A stretch of 64,000 bases of DNA. It comes from Mycobacteroides sp. LB1 (GTDB taxonomy: Bacteria > Actinomycetota > Actinomycetes > Mycobacteriales > Mycobacteriaceae). The position numbers were made by a program, and so were the translations under genes. The stretch's first letter is position 1, and every line of letters begins with the position of its first letter. The notes beneath the pieces are model-generated. The model was not told the DNA's origin, searched no databases, and saw only the letters and a program-made list of their open reading frames with translations. Location of the stretch: the NCBI RefSeq assembly GCF_013449725.1, contig NZ_JACCFF010000001.1, forward strand, positions 1,736,001 to 1,800,000, read 5' to 3'. This document shows, piece by piece, positions 45,492 through 54,779 of this stretch.

Positions 45492-45557
45492 CGCGAGTGT
45501 GCGTCTACGCAGAGATTTCTCCGAGATCTTCTGCCTAGACGCACACTCGCGTTTTTT
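45492..45557 (+). terminator. Strong intrinsic terminator after htdX
   Basis: The 16-base arms 45492-45507 and 45536-45551 pair perfectly and are followed directly by six Ts (45552-45557). Confidence 0.9.
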
Positions 45558-45633
45558 CATCCGATGAGATGTCGGATCCGGCATGGTCTATCCGTCTGAT
45601 GGGTAGAGAGAATCCCTTGAGATTGGAGCCACC

Positions 45634-46194
45634 ATGACCACATCACTGCTCGAGAACGTCGACGAAGCCCGCTCCGCCCTGTATGAGGTCGTCAGCCGAC
45701 TCGCCGCGGCCGATAACGACAAACAGACCCCGAACGCCAAGTTCACGGTTGCACAGCTCACCGAACACCTGCAGAACTCAATCACACTGTTGGGCGGTGC
45801 CGCCGGTGCCGATATCGAGATCGCTTCCGAGGGTTCGGCCGCGGACCGCCTGCTTCCGCAGGCGCAGACAGCGGTCGATGCCTGGCAGCGTCGCGGCACC
45901 GCGGGGATGGTGACCATGCCGATCGGCGAATTCCCGGCTGAGGTGGCCGTGCGCATCCTCACCTCGGAGTTGCTCGTCCACGCCTGGGACTACGCCGTGT
46001 CCACCGGCCAAGATTTCGCACCCTCCGAGGCGCTTGCCACGAGCGCGCTGGAGTCGGTGCGGATGATCATTCAGCCTGAGAGGCGCGACGGGGACTTCTT
46101 CGCCGACGAGGTGTCCGTCTCGGACGACTCCCCGAACCTGGTGAAGCTCATCGCCTTCACCGGCCGCGACCCCGACTGGTCACCGGCAAGCTAA
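45634..46194 (+). CDS. TIGR03086-type mycothiol-dependent maleylpyruvate isomerase-fold protein
   Basis: A 186-residue DinB-like four-helix protein with VAQLTEHLQNSITLL near residue 32 and the typical SELLVHAWDYAVSTGQDF near residue 110, which carry the metal-site histidines. Actinobacterial members are mycothiol-linked isomerases or transferases of unknown substrate. A GGAG ribosome site precedes ATG 45634. It is not clearly linked to its neighbours. Confidence 0.85.
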   Translation: MTTSLLENVDEARSALYEVVSRLAAADNDKQTPNAKFTVAQLTEHLQNSITLLGGAAGADIEIASEGSAADRLLPQAQTAVDAWQRRGTAGMVTMPIGEFPAEVAVRILTSELLVHAWDYAVSTGQDFAPSEALATSALESVRMIIQPERRDGDFFADEVSVSDDSPNLVKLIAFTGRDPDWSPAS

Positions 46195-46292
46195 CCCGAG
46201 TATTACTCACGCTGATCTCGACGGCTGTACTTCGGCGAATCGATCGTTAAGATCGCTCGTCACTTGCCTGCAGCAAATTCGAGGAGTACGTC

Positions 46293-47411
46293 GTGTCAGC
46301 GGACGAAGCCCACCAAGAAGCACCACCTGTCGATTGGCGGGCGCTGCTGCGACAGCTCCCCTTGCTGAACATCCTCGGCGTGGTCGCCGTCCTGGTGGCG
46401 ACGACCCTAGTGGTGGTCAAGAACCTGCCGGACCACAGCACCGACCGGCTATTCAATGTCTCCTACGACCCGACGCGTGAGCTCTACAACGTCCTCGACG
46501 GCACCTTCACCAAGCAGTACAAGGACAAGACCGGCAAGACGATCGAGATCAAGCGCACCAACGGCGGATCGGGACGGCAGGCCCGCAGCGTCCTGGACGG
46601 CAGCCAGCGCGCCGACGTGGTGTCGCTGGCATCCGTCAGTGATGTGGACACGCTGAGCCTCCGCGGGCTGATCGCGCCCAATTGGCGTCAACGACTGCCC
46701 AACAACTCCATTCCCTACACGTCGACGATCGTGTTCGTCGTCCGCAAGGGCAACCCGCACGGCATTCACGACTGGCCGGACCTGGCGAAAGAGAACGTCG
46801 CCGTCATCACGCCGAACCCCCGCACCTCCGGCAACGGACAGCTCTCCGTGCTCGCGGCATGGGGCTCGGTCGTGACGCGAGGCGGAACCGAGGCGGACGC
46901 GCGAACCTATCTCACGTCACTGTTCCGAAACGTCGCAGCACTCGACAGCGGAGCACGCGGAGCCACCAACACGTTCTCGGTTCAGAGACTCGGCGACGTG
47001 CATCTGACGTGGGAGAACGAGGCGATCAACGAGGTCGATGCCAACAAGGGCGAACTCGAGATCGTCTATCCGCCGGTGAGCATTCGCGCCGAGCCTGCGG
47101 TCGCCTGGGTGGACGCCAACCTGAACGATCCCAAGCGGACCGCGATTGCCAAGGCGTATCTGGAGTACCTCTTCACCGACGAGGCCCAGGAGGTCGCGGC
47201 GCAACGCGGCTACCGTCCGTTCAAGCCCGAAATCCTTGCTCGCCACGGTAATACACTGCCCGCGATAAACCTGTTCCCCATCACGGCGATCGCGTCCAGT
47301 TGGGATGACGCGCGCCAGAAGTTCTTCTCGGACAACGGAATCTACGAAACCATCCCGCGCACCGCCAACCGGGGCACCACCACCTTCGCCTCCGACAGAC
47401 AAGGACGCTAG
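46293..47411 (+). CDS. Membrane-anchored sulfate/thiosulfate-binding protein
   Basis: The 372-residue protein is a periplasmic sulfate-binding protein of the CysP/Sbp family. The family signatures are [11 protein letters not shown] near residue 58, [19 protein letters not shown] and [21 protein letters not shown] in its usual place. Instead of a lipoprotein signal it has an N-terminal cytoplasmic segment and one transmembrane helix ([16 protein letters not shown]). GAGGAG precedes GTG 46293. No CysT, CysW or CysA gene is present; a SulP transporter starts immediately after its stop. Confidence 0.88.
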   Translation: MSADEAHQEAPPVDWRALLRQLPLLNILGVVAVLVATTLVVVKNLPDHSTDRLFNVSYDPTRELYNVLDGTFTKQYKDKTGKTIEIKRTNGGSGRQARSVLDGSQRADVVSLASVSDVDTLSLRGLIAPNWRQRLPNNSIPYTSTIVFVVRKGNPHGIHDWPDLAKENVAVITPNPRTSGNGQLSVLAAWGSVVTRGGTEADARTYLTSLFRNVAALDSGARGATNTFSVQRLGDVHLTWENEAINEVDANKGELEIVYPPVSIRAEPAVAWVDANLNDPKRTAIAKAYLEYLFTDEAQEVAAQRGYRPFKPEILARHGNTLPAINLFPITAIASSWDDARQKFFSDNGIYETIPRTANRGTTTFASDRQGR

Positions 47412-49202
47412 ATGTCTTCGGCACTAGGAATATTCGAGAACTACGACGCCATCAAGGCCCGTCGCGACATCATTGCCGGTCTGACGGTGGCGGCGATATC
47501 GCTGCCCCAGGCCATGGCCTATGCGCTCATCGCTGGGGTCGATCCGAAATATGGTGTCTACTCCGCGATCGTGGTCGCGGCCATCGCATCGATATTCGGA
47601 TCATCGTCCCATCTGATCAACGGACCCACCAGCGCGATCTCGCTACTGGTGTTCAGCTCGCTGGCATTCCTGGACCCGGAGAACCGGACCGGACTGTTCG
47701 AAGCACTGTTCCTACTAGGTGTGCTGGTGGGTGCGATCCAGATCCTCATCGCGGTCTTCAAGCTCGGCGACCTCACCCGGTACATCTCCGAATCCGTCAT
47801 CATCGGATTCATGGCAAGCGCCGCCCTGCTGCTGGCAATCGGCCAGATCGCCAACGCAATTGGTGTGCGGGACAAGGGAGACGGACACATGCAGGTGCTG
47901 CAGCGCGCCTGGCTCACCTTGTTCCACGGCGATGCCGTGAACTACCACGCGTTGGTCTTGAGCGCCTCGGCGGTGGTGTTGGCGGTGCTGCTGCGTCGAC
48001 TGGTCCAGCGCTACGGCCTGCCGCAGATCGACATGCTGTTGGTGCTTGTCGTCACCGCCGTCATCGCCTACGCCTATGGCTGGACGGTGCCGGACGGCGC
48101 GGGGCATACCGATGTGAAGATCTCCGGCAAGATCCCCGCCAGCCTCCCGGAGTTCCACATTCCCGACGTCCAGGTGAGCACTCTCGGCGAGCTGTCCCAT
48201 GGCGCGCTGGCCATTGCATTCATCGGTCTGATCGAGGCCTTGTCGATCGCCAAGGCCATCGCCCACCACACCGGGCAGCAGATCGACTACAACCGTCAGA
48301 TCCTTGCCGAGGGCCTGGCCAATCTCGCCGGCGGCTTCTTCCAATGCCTGCCCGGTTCTGGTTCGTTGTCCCGCTCGGCCATCAACTACCAGTCCGGCGC
48401 CGCGACCAGGTTCTCCGGGATCGTCAGTGCGGCAACGGTAACCATCGCGCTGCTGCTCTTCGCACCGCTGCTCCGCTATATCCCGCAGGCGGCGCTGGCG
48501 GGCCTGCTGCTGGTAACGGCGGTGCGGCTGGTCGACTTCCGGCGGCTCAGGTACGCGGTGAAGGCGTCACGGTATGACGCCGGGCTGGTCATCATCACAG
48601 CGGTGGTCGGCGTGGCCGTCAATCTGGACACCGCGGTACTGGTTGGTGTGGTGCTGTCGGTCCTGCTGTTCGTACCGCGAGCAGCCAAACTCACGGCCGC
48701 CGAGCTCATCGTCACCGACGAGGGCGTCATCCGCGAGCGGATTCCCCAGGACGATGCAGCCAGCACGAGCGATCCCCACCACGCCGCTTCCCCCGTCATC
48801 TACGACCTGGAAGGGGAGCTGTTCTTCGGCGCGGCACCGGAACTCGACCGCTATCTCGACGCGCTGCACACGAGGATCCGCGACGAGAATCTGAAGGTCG
48901 CGATCCTGAGATTGAAACGGGTGCGCCACCCTGATGTCGTCTGCATCGAACGTCTCGAACACTTCATCAGGGAGCAGCAGGAGCGCGGCGTGACCATCCT
49001 GCTCGCCGGGGTACGTCCGGATTCACTTGCCTTGCTGCACAACATCGGATTCACGGAATGGCTCCCGGCAGAGCAGGTCTTCCCGGAGGAGGACCAGGAA
49101 TTCTCGGCGACGCTGAAGGCCGTTCGGTACGCACAGACCCGGTTGGATGAAGCACCTTCGGCCCCGACGACGAACCAGGAAAAGCTTTACTACCTGGTGT
49201 GA
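47412..49202 (+). CDS. SulP-family anion transporter with STAS domain
   Basis: A 596-residue SulP permease with about ten or more transmembrane helices, the SulP signature around ISLPQAMAYALIAGVDPKYG near residue 30 and a C-terminal STAS domain (about residues 460-570). It imports sulfate or another anion, and the preceding binding-protein gene supports sulfate. The ATG is directly after the preceding stop codon. The TetR gene starts 4 bases after its stop in the opposite direction. Confidence 0.93.
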   Translation: MSSALGIFENYDAIKARRDIIAGLTVAAISLPQAMAYALIAGVDPKYGVYSAIVVAAIASIFGSSSHLINGPTSAISLLVFSSLAFLDPENRTGLFEALFLLGVLVGAIQILIAVFKLGDLTRYISESVIIGFMASAALLLAIGQIANAIGVRDKGDGHMQVLQRAWLTLFHGDAVNYHALVLSASAVVLAVLLRRLVQRYGLPQIDMLLVLVVTAVIAYAYGWTVPDGAGHTDVKISGKIPASLPEFHIPDVQVSTLGELSHGALAIAFIGLIEALSIAKAIAHHTGQQIDYNRQILAEGLANLAGGFFQCLPGSGSLSRSAINYQSGAATRFSGIVSAATVTIALLLFAPLLRYIPQAALAGLLLVTAVRLVDFRRLRYAVKASRYDAGLVIITAVVGVAVNLDTAVLVGVVLSVLLFVPRAAKLTAAELIVTDEGVIRERIPQDDAASTSDPHHAASPVIYDLEGELFFGAAPELDRYLDALHTRIRDENLKVAILRLKRVRHPDVVCIERLEHFIREQQERGVTILLAGVRPDSLALLHNIGFTEWLPAEQVFPEEDQEFSATLKAVRYAQTRLDEAPSAPTTNQEKLYYLV

Positions 49203-49206
49203 CGCC

Positions 49207-49848
49207 TTAGGCGCGTTTGGCCACCTGGGGGTCCCTGCCGCTCGCGGGGGCCTCGTCCCGGGGACGGCCGCGCAGACCGCGCCAACCCAGGTTGAGCAGG
49301 GTGTCCTTGGCGTCCTCGACCTTGATATCACCGGTCGCGACCCGGGACGCCACGGCCTCGCCACCGCCGACGAGGGCAACGGCCATGGCGTCGTAATCGG
49401 TGTCGGGGTCGATCTCCGGCGAGGCGGCCTTGATCAGCCGCGCGACCAGTTCGATGATGCGGTCGCGTCCCTCACGCACCTGCTTGGCGAAAAGCTGTGT
49501 GCTAGTGGCCTGCCCGTAGATGACGATCCAGGAGGCCCGGTGGGTGTCGACGTAGTTCAGGAACGATACGACCGTGGTGCTCAGCACATCTCGAGGCGAT
49601 TTGGTGAGGTCGATATCGCCGCGCACCGCCTCGACGAACCGGCCGAGTTCGCGGCGCAGGCACGCGACGAAGAGGTCTTCCTTGGAGCCGTAATACAGAT
49701 AGAGCATCGGTTTGGAGATCTTGGCGGCCGCGGCGATGGCGTCCATCGAGGTGTCCCGGAAGCCGTTGAGCGCGAATTCCTGCACAGCGGCATCCAGCAT
49801 CTGCTGCTCCCGGACGGCACGGGGCAGCCGCTTGGTACCACCGGCCAT
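49207..49848 (-). CDS. TetR-family regulator, candidate regulator of fadE5/fadA2/fabG4-htdX
   Basis: A 213-residue TetR regulator with the DNA-binding helices MLDAAVQEFALNGFRDTSMD and AAKISKPMLYLYYGSKEDLF. GGAGG precedes ATG 49848; a GTG at 49875 is an alternative. Its promoter region carries CTTACTCCAGAGTAAG (49881-49896), so it probably represses itself. That 16-mer is the exact reverse complement of the fadA2/fabG4 site. By neighbourhood it may correspond to Rv0238 of M. tuberculosis. The likely ligand is an acyl-CoA, by analogy with other fatty-acid TetRs. Confidence 0.9.
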   Translation of the reverse strand: MAGGTKRLPRAVREQQMLDAAVQEFALNGFRDTSMDAIAAAAKISKPMLYLYYGSKEDLFVACLRRELGRFVEAVRGDIDLTKSPRDVLSTTVVSFLNYVDTHRASWIVIYGQATSTQLFAKQVREGRDRIIELVARLIKAASPEIDPDTDYDAMAVALVGGGEAVASRVATGDIKVEDAKDTLLNLGWRGLRGRPRDEAPASGRDPQVAKRA

Positions 49849-49880
49849 GCATGCCTCCGAGGTTGGGACGTCCACGCGAA

Positions 49881-49896
49881 CTTACTCCAGAGTAAG
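49881..49896. promoter_or_regulatory. CTTACTCCAGAGTAAG operator before the TetR gene
   Basis: A palindrome with 7-base arms, identical to 43201-43216 read on the other strand, 33 bases before ATG 49848. Confidence 0.75.
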
Positions 49897-50024
49897 CTAC
49901 TGAGTGGTTCGACTATTGCATACACCCGGGAAACCGTGGGCAAGAAGAAGAGTTTCTTTCTCCGACCGCAGGGTAGCGCGCAAACGTCACTATCCAGATA
50001 CCCCCACCCCGTACGATCCTGCGC

Positions 50025-50912
50025 GTGGACTTCACTCTTGCGCTGACACCCGACCTGGTGGCCGTCTTCCTCACCCTGTTCGTCCTGGAAGTAGTGCTCG
50101 GTATCGACAACGTCATCTTCATCTCGATCCTCGCCAGCAAGCTGCCCAGCGGCCAGCAGGCACGGGCGCGCAATCTGGGCCTCACCCTGGCCATGGTGAT
50201 GCGCGTTGGCTTGGTGTTCCTGGCCGGCTGGATCATCACACTCAAGGAGGACGTTCTCGAACTGTTCGGCCATGGGTTCTCGGTCAAGGACTTCATCCTG
50301 ATCGCAGGCGGATTGTTCCTGGTGTACAAGGCCGTTCACGAAATACATCTCAAGCTCGAAGGCTCGGGAGACGAGAGCGAATCATCCGCGGGGGCAGCGA
50401 CATTCAAATCCGTCCTGGTTCAGATCCTGCTGCTGGACCTGGTGTTCTCTCTCGATTCGGTGATCACCGCCGTGGGCATGACGAGCAATATGATCGTCAT
50501 CGTCACCGTCGTGGTGCTCTCCTTCGCGATCATGCTGTTCGCATCCCGCTTCGTCTTTGCGTTCGTGAATCGGCATCCGACGGTCAAAATGCTCGCGCTG
50601 TCCTTCCTCCTGCTCATCGGCGTCTTCCTCATCGCCGACGGATTCGGCGTCAAGATCGACAAGGCGATGATCTATGGCCCGATGGCGTTCGCGATCCTCG
50701 TCGAGGCACTCAACCTGCTTGCCGCGGCACGGAAGGCCCGGCAAGGCAACACGACTCATCAGCCCGTTGCCCTGCGGCCCAGTTATCCGGGTGTCGACGA
50801 GTCCGTCGCGATAGCGGCGGCCACGTCCACCAGCCCGGAGGCCGGTTCAGTGGGCCTGTCCCGTAAGCCGGTGGACGGAAAGGGAGGCGATACCCGCGCC
50901 GGCCTCGGCTAG
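50025..50912 (+). CDS. TerC-family membrane protein
   Basis: A 295-residue membrane protein with seven to eight helices and the TerC signatures VVLGIDNVIFISILAS near residue 22 and LLLDLVFSLDSVITAVGMTS near residue 135, with acidic residues in the membrane. TerC relatives export manganese or protect against metal and tellurite stress. TACGAT (50012-50017) ends 7 nt before GTG 50025, so it is probably leaderless. The end overlaps the convergent P450 gene by 4 bases. Confidence 0.9.
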   Translation: MDFTLALTPDLVAVFLTLFVLEVVLGIDNVIFISILASKLPSGQQARARNLGLTLAMVMRVGLVFLAGWIITLKEDVLELFGHGFSVKDFILIAGGLFLVYKAVHEIHLKLEGSGDESESSAGAATFKSVLVQILLLDLVFSLDSVITAVGMTSNMIVIVTVVVLSFAIMLFASRFVFAFVNRHPTVKMLALSFLLLIGVFLIADGFGVKIDKAMIYGPMAFAILVEALNLLAAARKARQGNTTHQPVALRPSYPGVDESVAIAAATSTSPEAGSVGLSRKPVDGKGGDTRAGLG

Positions 50913-52204
50913 CGCGGCACGAGCCGAACGCGCAGCTCTTCGAGGCCCCGCAGCGAGCTGTTGGTCGTCCACCGCGGCGTGCCGTCGATCTCGATCCGAT
51001 CGACACGATTGACGAGCTCTCGAAGTACCGCCTGTCCCTCCATCCGAGCCAAACCCGCACCCAGGCACAGGTGTATCCCCGACCCGAAGGCCACATGGTG
51101 ACTGACCGCACGGGCAGCGAGAAATCGGTCGGGATCATCGAATTCGCGCGGATCGCGGTTGGCCCCGCCCCACAACAGCGCCACCCGCGCACCGGCGGGG
51201 ATCACCACACCCCCGACGGGGTAGTCCGCCGCTGCGGTGCGGTAGAAGTTCTGAATCGGCGACGAGTAACGCAGCTGTTCCTCCACGGCGCCGGGGAGTA
51301 GCCGCGGGGCGGACCTGATGAGCCCGAACTGGTCCGGGTTCTCCGACATCGTCAGAAACATGGTGCTCAGTAGGTTGGTAGTGGTCTCGTTACCGGCTAG
51401 CAAGAGTAGTAACGCGAAGTAGAACAGCTCGTCGTGGCTGATCTCCCCCTCGCCCGCATTCGCAACGAGCCTGCCAAGCACGGTGTCGGACCCCAGCAGA
51501 TTTCCCTTGCCGAGCTGAGTCATGAAGTAATCGTGCAGATGCCGAACCCCGTTGAGCGTCCCCGGAACCTGCCTCAGCCCCTTGGCACTGAACTCAACGT
51601 TGGCGACGCGTACCGACTCGTTGGACCAATGGCGGAAGAACGCCTCATCCTCCGGCGGAATGCCGAGAATGTGCGCGATCATCCGCATGGGCAACGGAAC
51701 TGCAAGGTGTTCAACAACATCCGCGCCGGGGTTGCCGAGGAGCCCGGTCACCAGCTCTGCAGCCAGCCGGTCGACGGTCGGCGCCCAACCCTCGAGAGCT
51801 CCGCGAGTAAACCCGGGCAGCGCCTTGCGGCGCAGTTCGGTATGCCGCGGCCGGTCCATGTTGAGCAGTATCGGCACCTCGAATCTGGCCCGCACCACGC
51901 CATCCCGGTTGGACAGCAACGCGTCATTGCGTGCAGCCGCCCGCACATCCTCGTAGCGACACAGAATGAAGATGTTGCGCTTCCGGTTGTAGTGGACTCG
52001 TCCGCCGGTGAGCAGGCGCCGATATCCGGGGTAAGGATTGGCTGCGGTCTCCGGATCCATGGGATCGAAGTCGGTCTCCTGCGCGCCCGGGAACATGCGG
52101 CTGGACACCTTGGCCCGAAGTTCGGTCCCCGCATTGGTGATTAGGGACCGCACAACGGGTTTGGTAGTCGTATAGACCAGCCGGGCGTCATGCCTGAGTG
52201 TCAT
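50909..52204 (-). CDS. Cytochrome P450
   Basis: A 431-residue class I P450. The I-helix motif is LLLAGNETTTNLL near residue 265, the ExxR motif EEQLRY and the heme loop FGSGIHLCLGAGLARMEG near residue 375 with the Cys ligand. It needs external ferredoxin; none is adjacent. It begins 6 bases after the PF10118 hydrolase stop and is probably in the same MerR-controlled operon. Substrate is unknown; the shared operon suggests a lipid or xenobiotic. Confidence 0.92.
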   Translation of the reverse strand: MTLRHDARLVYTTTKPVVRSLITNAGTELRAKVSSRMFPGAQETDFDPMDPETAANPYPGYRRLLTGGRVHYNRKRNIFILCRYEDVRAAARNDALLSNRDGVVRARFEVPILLNMDRPRHTELRRKALPGFTRGALEGWAPTVDRLAAELVTGLLGNPGADVVEHLAVPLPMRMIAHILGIPPEDEAFFRHWSNESVRVANVEFSAKGLRQVPGTLNGVRHLHDYFMTQLGKGNLLGSDTVLGRLVANAGEGEISHDELFYFALLLLLAGNETTTNLLSTMFLTMSENPDQFGLIRSAPRLLPGAVEEQLRYSSPIQNFYRTAAADYPVGGVVIPAGARVALLWGGANRDPREFDDPDRFLAARAVSHHVAFGSGIHLCLGAGLARMEGQAVLRELVNRVDRIEIDGTPRWTTNSSLRGLEELRVRLVPR

Positions 52205-52210
52205 GGCGCG

Positions 52211-53101
52211 CTACTTAAGGTGACCGACAAGTTCGCCGTCGGTCCCGAAGAGCCTGCCCTGCCACTGTGCCATCAGGGCAGTGGTGTCGATGTCATCGGG
52301 ATGAAAACCTTTGCGCTTGTATGGCTTCATCGCAGAGTAGAAGCCACGGAAGAGCAGCCCCCGAACCATCCTCACCGTCTCGCGGAGCACTCGCACCGGC
52401 TGGCGCCGGGCCGTCTCGTCAGTTGTCGCGATGGACACCCAGCTGCCCAGCACGATGAACGGCAGGGCGATATTGGAGAGCAGGTGCATCATGCCTATGC
52501 GCATGCGCTCGGAGCCACCGACGGCTTGGTAGACGTCGAAGGCCACCGATTTGTGCTCCAGTTCCTCGATGGCGTGCCAGTTCAGCAGGTTCTTGATCTC
52601 CGGGTCCGACATCATGGCCTGAAGCTTCGGGCGGCCCAGCACGTGCTCGGCCAGCACCGCGGTGAAGTGTTCGGCCCCGGCAGTGAAGGCCAGCAGCAGA
52701 TGCCGTATCAGCCGCAGCCGATCGGGGTCCGGGAACTGCGCGTCAAGGAAGTCCTCGGTTCGCTCTGTGCTGTCCAGCAGAAAGTCGAACCACGCTGTGG
52801 GGTAACCCATCCCGGAAAGCTGCTCGTTGAGCTCACGGTGATGCAGCCCGTGCGTCATCTCCTGGCCGATGAATCCGGCCACCCGCTTCTTGAGGTCCGG
52901 ATCGGTGATCTTGTCGCGGTACCGGCGCACTGACCGCACAAAGATGTCCTCCCCCGGCGGGAACACGGCCGACAGGAAGGCCACGGCATGACTGAAGACC
53001 ATGTCATCGTTCGCGAAATACCGCTTCGCGGACTCCGACTCATCGAAGCGGAAGGCAATCCGCCGGGTCTTCGGGTAGCTCGTCTGGGCAGCGACGGTCA
53101 T
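52211..53101 (-). CDS. PF10118-type metal-dependent hydrolase (ferritin-like)
   Basis: A 296-residue helical protein of the predicted metal-dependent hydrolase family. Metal-ligand motifs are GQEMTHGLHHRELNEQL near residue 103 and NWHAIEELEHKSVAFD near residue 190, resembling a di-iron site. AGAGGA precedes ATG 53101. It is divergent from the MerR gene and leads the operon that includes the P450. The biochemical reaction is unproven. Confidence 0.82.
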   Translation of the reverse strand: MTVAAQTSYPKTRRIAFRFDESESAKRYFANDDMVFSHAVAFLSAVFPPGEDIFVRSVRRYRDKITDPDLKKRVAGFIGQEMTHGLHHRELNEQLSGMGYPTAWFDFLLDSTERTEDFLDAQFPDPDRLRLIRHLLLAFTAGAEHFTAVLAEHVLGRPKLQAMMSDPEIKNLLNWHAIEELEHKSVAFDVYQAVGGSERMRIGMMHLLSNIALPFIVLGSWVSIATTDETARRQPVRVLRETVRMVRGLLFRGFYSAMKPYKRKGFHPDDIDTTALMAQWQGRLFGTDGELVGHLK

Positions 53102-53135
53102 GGGAATCCTCTCCGTTGACGTTCCGGACATAAAC

Positions 53136-53172
53136 GTAACGGAAGTTTCCGTAACGGACAATGGGGTAATCT
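53136..53172. promoter_or_regulatory. MerR-type operator between the PF10118 hydrolase and MerR genes
   Basis: ACGGAA-GT-TTCCGT (53139-53152) is a palindrome. The 8-mer GTAACGGA occurs twice as a direct repeat (53136-53143 and 53151-53158). TAATCT (53167-53172) ends 9 nt before the MerR ATG. Confidence 0.5.
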
Positions 53173-53181
53173 TTTCCCCTG

Positions 53182-53922
53182 ATGGACCTGACGATCGACC
53201 AGCTGGCGCAGCGCGTGGCGATGACCGCGCGCAATATCCGCGAGTGGCAGACGCTCGGGCTGGTGCCCCCGCCGGAAAAACGCGGCCGCGTCGGCATCTA
53301 CTCCGACGAGCACGTCGCGATCATCAACCACGTCAAAACCCTTAAATCCCAGGGTTTTCCGCTGGACGTAATCCGTCGGGTCATCGACTCGGGCGGCGGC
53401 TCGGAGGACAGCGTCCGCAAGATGGTCACCGAGGCCCTCAGCCCATTCGCGACCGGAGAGCCGGTGGTCACGCCCCGAGAGGAGCTGGTGATGTGGGTCG
53501 GCGAGGGTGCCGATACGGCGCTGATCGCCGCGGGGCTGGCCTCCGACGTAGACGAGAAAACAGTCTCGGTCCGCGACGCGGAGACCCTCGATGCCGTCCG
53601 GCTACTAGCGGCAGCCGGAATGTCCCTGGCCCGCATGTCCGAAACACTCCGTGAGGTCGACCGGCTGCAACACCAGATTGCGCAACTGCTGCTCGGCGCC
53701 TATGTGGCCGACGTGTGGCAGCCTTTCGCCGAGTCCGGCTACACCTCCGGGAACTGGGAAAAGATCGCCGAAAATGCCGCGCAGGCAAAACAATTGACTG
53801 TCACGCTCGCCTCGCGAATGCTGGCCAGGGCGCTGGACGACACGGTCGACCCGATTCTTCTGCAACAGGCCAAAGAGGCCGAAGCGGTACTGGAAAACAA
53901 CCGCCCGGCCTCGTCGGCCTAG
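53182..53922 (+). CDS. MerR-family regulator
   Basis: A 246-residue regulator with an N-terminal MerR winged helix (LTIDQLAQRVAMTARNIREW, then YSDEHVAIINHVKTLKSQGF). The C-terminal ligand domain is longer than in metal MerRs and lacks a cysteine pair, so an organic effector is likely. It is divergent from the hydrolase-P450 operon, whose promoter region holds a palindrome. It ends 3 bases before the YCII gene stop. Confidence 0.88.
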   Translation: MDLTIDQLAQRVAMTARNIREWQTLGLVPPPEKRGRVGIYSDEHVAIINHVKTLKSQGFPLDVIRRVIDSGGGSEDSVRKMVTEALSPFATGEPVVTPREELVMWVGEGADTALIAAGLASDVDEKTVSVRDAETLDAVRLLAAAGMSLARMSETLREVDRLQHQIAQLLLGAYVADVWQPFAESGYTSGNWEKIAENAAQAKQLTVTLASRMLARALDDTVDPILLQQAKEAEAVLENNRPASSA

Positions 53923-53924
53923 CC

Positions 53925-54287
53925 TCAGTCGACCTCGCCGCAGCCCCGGTCCAAGCCACGGACCTCGATGGGGCACCACACAGCGCGGGACACCTCGGCG
54001 GCCCATCGCTGCGCCTCAGCCAGGGTAGGCACATCGATAATGCTGAACCCGCCGAGTTGTTCCTTGGTTTCGCAATACGGCCCGTCGGTGGCCGTATGCC
54101 CACCGGCGTTGGCGGTCACCATGGTGGCGGTATCGGCAGGTTGCAGTCCCGCCGCGAACAGCCACACCCCCGCCTCCTGCATACGGCGGGTGACGGCCTG
54201 CACGTCCACAGCGATCGTTTCCAGCGCGGATTCGTCGGGCGGCACCGAGCCTGGTGCATAAACGAGCGACAGCAGGTAGCGGCTCAT
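53925..54287 (-). CDS. YCII-domain protein (DGPF type), copy 2
   Basis: A 120-residue YCII/DGPF-type protein with TDGPYCETKEQLGGFSIIDV near residue 65. It starts 1 base after its paralogue, with GAGGAGG upstream of ATG 54287. Such proteins are conserved neighbours of ECF42 sigma factors; the sigma factor here is 7 kb away. Function is unknown. Confidence 0.87.
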   Translation of the reverse strand: MSRYLLSLVYAPGSVPPDESALETIAVDVQAVTRRMQEAGVWLFAAGLQPADTATMVTANAGGHTATDGPYCETKEQLGGFSIIDVPTLAEAQRWAAEVSRAVWCPIEVRGLDRGCGEVD

Positions 54288-54288
54288 C

Positions 54289-54645
54289 TCATGCCTCCTC
54301 GTCATGGAAGGGACGTACCTCGACAGGCTCCCCGCACGCCTCCGACCCCTCGGCTGCCCACTTGAGGGCGGCGTCGAGGTCCGGGACGTTGATGATCCAG
54401 AAGCCACCGAGATGTTCCTTGGTCTCCAGGTACGGCCCATCAGTGGTGGTCACCTTGCCACCCACACTGCGGACCACCGTTGCGTCCGAGGGTTCGGTCA
54501 GCCCGTTGGCGAACACCCAGACACCGGCCGCCTGCAGCTTCTCGTTGAACACACCGGTCTGGGCATACATCCGCTGTGCGTCCTCATCACTCCACCGGGT
54601 CGCGTTATCTCGGTAGCTGTGGACGGTGAGCAGGTATTGCTTCAT
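54289..54645 (-). CDS. YCII-domain protein (DGPF type), copy 1
   Basis: A 118-residue paralogue of the next gene with TDGPYLETKEHLGGFWIINV near residue 67. Tandem duplication is clear from the shared layout. A likely ECF42 regulon member, by family knowledge. Confidence 0.87.
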   Translation of the reverse strand: MKQYLLTVHSYRDNATRWSDEDAQRMYAQTGVFNEKLQAAGVWVFANGLTEPSDATVVRSVGGKVTTTDGPYLETKEHLGGFWIINVPDLDAALKWAAEGSEACGEPVEVRPFHDEEA

Positions 54646-54779
54646 GGCGTCTCCTATCTGTTGGCGGGCGCCCCGTCGGCTTGCCCTTCAACCTCACCAC
54701 GAATAGACCTCCCCCGAATCGACACCTCATCGAAAAATCGGCAAGAGATCGCCGGAAGACCTCGCTGCTGCCAGCCGAT

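Noticed and set aside
49897..50024. Possible yybP-ykoY manganese riboswitch before the TerC gene
   Set aside because: The conserved core could not be recognised, and the TACGAT box 7 nt before the GTG predicts no leader.
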